Positions 6,298-9,557 of a DNA stretch of 9,557 bases are shown one piece after another. A program made the translations under genes and the position numbers. Source of the DNA: Sphingomonadales bacterium UBA7473 (GTDB lineage Bacteria > Pseudomonadota > Alphaproteobacteria > Sphingomonadales > Sphingomonadaceae); assembly GCA_002478575.1 (NCBI GenBank), contig DLOX01000110.1, positions 1 through 9,557 on the forward strand, read 5' to 3'. The stretch's first letter is position 1; each line of letters begins with the position of its first letter. The notes under the pieces were generated by a model that ran no database searches, was not told the DNA's origin, and saw only the letters and a program-made list of their open reading frames with translations.

Positions 6298-7728
6298 TCA
6301 CCTCGCAACCCAATTCCCATGAAACCCCGGCGGAATATGATGCGGGATATGCACCACGGCTTGCGGCTCGCCCGCAAAATCCTGGGCGTTCAGGATCACA
6401 AGATCCGTGCTGCTGCTGCCCCAATTGATGACATAGCCCATCAGCCAGCCTTCATCTTCCGCCGCCGCGCCGGGTGCTGGAATGAAGACGAATTCGCCGG
6501 GAACATGGCCTGCGCCGAAATCATGCACCTGTCGCGTTCCGCTTTCTAGGTCATGTTTGAACAGCTTGGATTGGTTGGGAGAGGCAGCGTCAAAGCCATC
6601 GGGGAGGGCCATGGTATAGGCGTAACGATAGGGCTTCCCGATCAGCCCTTCGTTGAAGCGGGGGAATTCTTGAGCTTCGGCGTCGATAGTTGTGCGCGCC
6701 ACGCGGCCGCCGTTTGCAGGCACCGTCCAGCGTTCAAACGGGACTTGCTTTGAATCTGGGCCCATGGTGCTTGTCTCAAACATGCTGTCATGGACGCAAA
6801 GATCAACGATCACATCGCCATTGTCTGCCTCAAAGGCGTTGCAGGGATGGAAGACGGCACAAGGATCAACATCGAACCACCGAACATCGCTGCCCTTGCC
6901 AGTGCGGGGGAGGAGGCCGACGCGGGCAGGGTGCGAAGCATTCCATGCATAGGGAAAATCAAAGCCCTTCAAAAAGCGGGCGGGTGAGAAGGTGACGGGC
7001 AGATCGAGGATGATCACATAGTTTTTGGTAATCATACAATCATGGATCATCGGGCCGTCTTTGACCGCGATGGCTTCGCGCCGGATGACTGTGCCGCCTG
7101 CATCTACCACGACATGGAAGATGCGGTTTTGATCTGGACCGGAATAGCAAATAGCATGCAGCTCGCCGGTTTCCGGATCAAGATGGGGGTGGGCCGTAAA
7201 CGTCCCCTTCAGAGACCCGCCAAACGGATCATGCGCAATCGTATCGAGATTGGCATCGAGCCGCACTGGGTTTGCGCTTGCCTCAACCAGCGCCCAGATC
7301 TGATCGGCATGGCCAATGATGTTGGTGTTGACCGTTTCAAAGGTCCCATTGCGCAGGCCGGGCTTGGGCGGCTCGCCAAGCGCTGCACTGACTTCGGTGC
7401 TGCGGATCCAGCGATTGCGATACCATTTGGGCTTGCCGCCTTCGATCCGCACCCCATGGACCATGCCATCGCCTGTGAACCAATGGTAGGATGCGTGATT
7501 GCGGGCCGTGATGGGGTTGGGGCCGATCCGCAAATAGCTTCCGGTCAGGCAAGCAGGGATGGTGCCTGTGACTTGCAATATAGTTTCCTCAACCTCGGCG
7601 GGGACGGGAGCGTGAACGCCACTGAGGTAAGGATTGGGCGTCGCAGGGGCTACCATCCGCTTCTTGTTGAAGGCGGCAACTTTCATCACTGACTTTTCGA
7701 CCATGGATCGGATTGCGTTGGAGGCCAT
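6298..7728 (-). CDS. Carotenoid/stilbene cleavage oxygenase (RPE65/CCO family)
   Basis: A non-haem iron(II) dioxygenase that splits an alkene bond in an apocarotenoid or a stilbene-like substrate. At 476 aa it has the normal length for the seven-bladed propeller family. The four iron-binding histidines are present: His180 (FTAHPH), His229 (MIHDC), His294 (VFHPCN) and His470 (PPGFHGNW). The three second-shell glutamates are also present: Glu149 (ALVEAS), Glu360 (RFNEG) and Glu412 (PGEF). The residue before the first glutamate is Val148. As I recall, stilbene-cleaving LsdA/NOV1 enzymes have lysine here, so an apocarotenoid-type substrate seems likelier, though this is not certain. The start is supported by AAGGTGAG about 5 nt upstream. 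There is no signal peptide. It is divergent from the adjacent TetR gene, which probably represses it. Confidence 0.93.
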   Translation of the reverse strand: MASNAIRSMVEKSVMKVAAFNKKRMVAPATPNPYLSGVHAPVPAEVEETILQVTGTIPACLTGSYLRIGPNPITARNHASYHWFTGDGMVHGVRIEGGKPKWYRNRWIRSTEVSAALGEPPKPGLRNGTFETVNTNIIGHADQIWALVEASANPVRLDANLDTIAHDPFGGSLKGTFTAHPHLDPETGELHAICYSGPDQNRIFHVVVDAGGTVIRREAIAVKDGPMIHDCMITKNYVIILDLPVTFSPARFLKGFDFPYAWNASHPARVGLLPRTGKGSDVRWFDVDPCAVFHPCNAFEADNGDVIVDLCVHDSMFETSTMGPDSKQVPFERWTVPANGGRVARTTIDAEAQEFPRFNEGLIGKPYRYAYTMALPDGFDAASPNQSKLFKHDLESGTRQVHDFGAGHVPGEFVFIPAPGAAAEDEGWLMGYVINWGSSSTDLVILNAQDFAGEPQAVVHIPHHIPPGFHGNWVAR

Positions 7729-7733
7729 TTCGA

Positions 7734-7741
7734 CTCACCTT
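7734..7741 (-). promoter_or_regulatory. Shine-Dalgarno site of the oxygenase gene
   Basis: Read on the - strand this is AAGGTGAG, 5 nt before the ATG at 7728. It supports that start over the later in-frame ATG at 7704. Confidence 0.6.
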
Positions 7742-7756
7742 GAAAAAGAGGGGCGG

Positions 7757-7775
7757 ATGTTTACGGTAGCAACAT
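7757..7775. promoter_or_regulatory. Candidate TetR operator in the 45 bp divergent gap
   Basis: ATGTT, nine bases, AACAT: a 19 bp inverted repeat with 5 bp arms that overlaps the tetR start codon and fills much of the space between the two divergent genes. The size suits a TetR dimer and the place suits autoregulation plus repression of the oxygenase. The inner nine bases are not symmetric, so this is a weak prediction. Confidence 0.35.
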
Positions 7776-8373
7776 GGCGATAAATGATAACAGTGTCAAC
7801 ATAGGCGACATCGACAAGCCTTATCATCATGGCGATCTGAAAGAGGCTGCTCTTTCAGAAGGGCTACGGCTGCTCGAGTCGTCTTCTGTGGAAGAGCTTA
7901 GTCTTCGCGCAATCGCACGCAACATTGGTGTAAGTGCGACAGCACTCTATCGGCACTATCCTGATAAGAAGGCGCTATTGTCGGCCATTGCGGCTGAAGG
8001 GCTCGCGCGACTGGGCGTCGCTCAAACGGCGGCGATGCGGAATGCAGGCGACGGGATGGAAGGCTTTGCCGCAGCGGGCAGGGCCTATGTTCGGTTTGCC
8101 TTGGCGCACCCGGCGGTGTTTCGGCTTGTCATGTCGTCAGAAGGCACGACTCTTCCCGAAAAGGGCGACACAACCGCAATGCAGCTTTTGAAGAGCAGCG
8201 TTGCCGCGCTCAGCCCGGAAAAGAGCGAGCAAGCTCATGCTGTCTCAGTGCTCAGGGCCTGGTCTATGGTTCATGGTCTTGCGATGCTCATGCTAGACAA
8301 GCGCGTCGATCCTGATGATGCGATTATCGATGCGATGCTGAGTGCAGATTATGTCCGCAATGGTTTTGGGTGA
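7774..8373 (+). CDS. TetR-family transcriptional regulator (WHG-type C-terminus)
   Basis: The product is a 199 aa DNA-binding repressor. The N-terminal TetR domain is clear: YHHGDLKEAAL at 17-27, then the helix-turn-helix at about 43-63 (LSLRAIARNIGVSATALYRH, followed by YPDKKALL). The C-terminal ligand-binding half contains AWSMVHGLAMLML (162-174), typical of the TetR C-terminal WHG type. The start is fixed by an in-frame stop at 7741-7743 with no other ATG between. No Shine-Dalgarno sequence precedes it, so the message may be leaderless or poorly translated. It is divergent from the carotenoid oxygenase gene with 45 bp between start codons, so that gene is the likely target and its substrate or product a plausible ligand. 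No other local target is visible. Confidence 0.93.
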   Translation: MAINDNSVNIGDIDKPYHHGDLKEAALSEGLRLLESSSVEELSLRAIARNIGVSATALYRHYPDKKALLSAIAAEGLARLGVAQTAAMRNAGDGMEGFAAAGRAYVRFALAHPAVFRLVMSSEGTTLPEKGDTTAMQLLKSSVAALSPEKSEQAHAVSVLRAWSMVHGLAMLMLDKRVDPDDAIIDAMLSADYVRNGFG

Positions 8374-8397
8374 TCAGGATAGCCGAGAGAGCTGAGT

Positions 8398-8507
8398 GTC
8401 ATTCCGGACTTGATCCGGAATCCATGCCTCTATGATTATGCAAGTCTGGATGTACCAAGTTTCCGTCCTAGAGTGAGGCATGGATTCCGGGTCAAGCCCG
8501 GAATGAC
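8398..8507. repeat. Two facing palindromic repeat units (33 bp inverted repeat)
   Basis: The left arm (8398-8430) and right arm (8475-8507) are inverted copies matching at 31 of 33 positions, with 44 bp between. Each arm contains its own hairpin: ATTCCGGA, CTTGA loop, TCCGGAAT at 8401-8421, and ATTCCGGG, TCAAG loop, CCCGGAAT at 8484-8504. Each is a perfect 8 bp stem. The two differences between the arms fall on paired positions of the stem, so both hairpins are preserved. Similar CCGGACTTGATCCGG-type units are interspersed in many alphaproteobacterial genomes. Placed between the convergent tetR and rimO genes, it may also end transcription from both sides, although no T-tract follows. Confidence 0.85.
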
Positions 8508-8534
8508 GGTGGAGCTGATTCTAGACAAAAAGAC

Positions 8535-9557
8535 TCAAACAGGCACGCCGTAAAGATCATGATCATCCGCCTCTTCGATCTTGACGCTAATGATATCGCC
8601 CGGCGCATGGCGCCCCGCATCGCGCAGGAAGACTTGGCCATCAATCTCTGGCGCATCGGCCTTTGATCGGGCGTTGGCGCCGCCATCTTCATCCACTTCA
8701 TCAATGATGACGTCGAGCGTTCTGCCGACTTTGGCGGCAAGTTTAGCGGCACTGATGGCCGCTGTCTTTTCCATGATCCGCGCGTAACGCTCTTCCTTCA
8801 CCTCTTCGGGTACGGCACCGGGCAAGTCATTGGCGGCAGCCCCTTCGACGGGTTCGAAGCGGAAAGCGCCGACTCGGTCGAGTTGAGCTTCGTCGAGCCA
8901 GTCGAGCAGATAGTTGAAATCGCTTTCGGTTTCGCCCGGGAAACCAACGACGAAGGTCGAACGGATGGCAATGTCTGGGCAGATATCGCGCCAGCCTTTG
9001 ATGCGCTCCAGCACCTTTGCTTCATTGGCGGGGCGCTTCATGGCTTTGAGCACCGATGGTGCGGCATGTTGGAAGGGAATGTCGAGATACGGCGTGATCA
9101 ACCCTTCGGCCATCAGCGGTATCACTTGGTCAACATGCGGGTAGGGGTAGACATAGTGGAGCCGCACCCAAGCGCCGAGGGTTCCCAACGCACGCGCCAA
9201 GTCCGTCATATGAGCGCGCACCTCTTGGCCCCGCCAGGGCTTCGAAGCATGGCGGATGTCGACTCCATAGGCTGATGTATCTTGGCTGATCACCAGCAGT
9301 TCGCGCGTTCCCGCCTCGACTAGCTTTTCGGCTTCACGCAAGATCGCGTCAGGGCGACGGCTCACCAAATCCCCTCGGATGGATGGGATGATGCAAAAGG
9401 CGCAGCGATGGTTGCAGCCTTCGGAGATTTTCAAATAGCTATAGTGGCGCGGCGTCAGCTTCAGGCCCGCTTCGGGCACCAGATCGACAAAGGCATTAGG
9501 GACGGGAGGTGCTGCCTCATGGACTGCCTCGACCACCGCTTCATATTGGTGCGGGCC
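8535..9557 (-). CDS. rimO: Ribosomal protein S12 methylthiotransferase RimO (5' end outside the window)
   Basis: A radical-SAM, two-cluster Fe-S enzyme that adds a methylthio group to the conserved aspartate of ribosomal protein S12. The visible 340 residues begin at GPHQYEAV, the end of the N-terminal UPF0004 domain, so roughly the first 100 residues lie beyond the right edge. The radical-SAM cysteines are in SEGCNHRCAFCIIP (CxxxCxxC, visible residues 48, 52, 55), followed by the conserved RSTFVVGFPGETESDF. The last 60 or so residues form a TRAM domain (LDVIIDEVDEDG to the end). GPHQYEAV, the TRAM ending and the overall sequence favour RimO over the tRNA enzyme MiaB. It is convergent with tetR, with the palindromic repeat pair between them. 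An internal GTG at 9536 is not the start, because the frame stays open to the edge. Confidence 0.95.
   Translation of the reverse strand, partial: GPHQYEAVVEAVHEAAPPVPNAFVDLVPEAGLKLTPRHYSYLKISEGCNHRCAFCIIPSIRGDLVSRRPDAILREAEKLVEAGTRELLVISQDTSAYGVDIRHASKPWRGQEVRAHMTDLARALGTLGAWVRLHYVYPYPHVDQVIPLMAEGLITPYLDIPFQHAAPSVLKAMKRPANEAKVLERIKGWRDICPDIAIRSTFVVGFPGETESDFNYLLDWLDEAQLDRVGAFRFEPVEGAAANDLPGAVPEEVKEERYARIMEKTAAISAAKLAAKVGRTLDVIIDEVDEDGGANARSKADAPEIDGQVFLRDAGRHAPGDIISVKIEEADDHDLYGVPV

Noticed and set aside
7042..7692. A 216-codon open frame on the + strand
   Set aside because: It lies entirely antisense to the carotenoid oxygenase, whose motifs are complete; the + strand translation shows no family features.

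Overview
The window looks like chromosomal DNA of an alphaproteobacterium, most likely in the Sphingomonadales. This is inferred from three things: the gene content (class II DAHP synthase, a carotenoid cleavage oxygenase beside a TetR regulator, RimO), the protein sequence style, and a pair of intergenic palindromes of the kind scattered through alphaproteobacterial genomes. It is an ordinary protein-coding region with six complete genes and one partial gene. No tRNA, rRNA, IS element, CRISPR array or phage gene is visible.

Left part (1-2576, + strand): a few bases of an unresolved upstream context, then an uncharacterised membrane protein (69-1136). Its soluble N-terminal half resembles a degenerate nucleotidyltransferase, and its C-terminal half is a bundle of membrane helices. 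A soluble PAS/HATPase sensor-kinase-like protein follows 66 bp later (1203-2576). Its ATP-binding half is intact, but the expected phospho-acceptor histidine is glycine. The two genes probably form an operon. The kinase gene runs head-on into the class II DAHP synthase gene on the - strand (2539-3909), and their 3' ends overlap by 38 bp.

Middle (3910-4428): a 519 bp divergent intergenic region between the DAHP synthase and a DUF1963/YwqG-like gene (4429-6276, +). It holds three copies of a 16 bp palindrome, TCACATTnnAATGTGA, which are the best candidate operators in the window. It also has a small hairpin and a 13 bp palindrome right against the DAHP synthase start. The DUF1963 protein seems to carry its family signature in two pieces, separated by a long helical segment.

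Right part (6298-9557): a carotenoid/stilbene cleavage oxygenase (-, 6298-7728) with all four iron-binding histidines is divergent from a TetR regulator (+, 7774-8373). Only 45 bp separate their start codons, the classic layout for a local repressor and its target. Between tetR and the convergent rimO gene (-, cut by the window end) lies a 33 bp near-perfect inverted repeat. It is made of two facing palindromic units whose only two differences are compensatory.

The most interesting points are the histidine-less kinase paired with a pseudoenzyme-like membrane protein, the triple operator upstream of the first shikimate-pathway gene, and the covarying palindrome pair. None of these could be tested by database search here.
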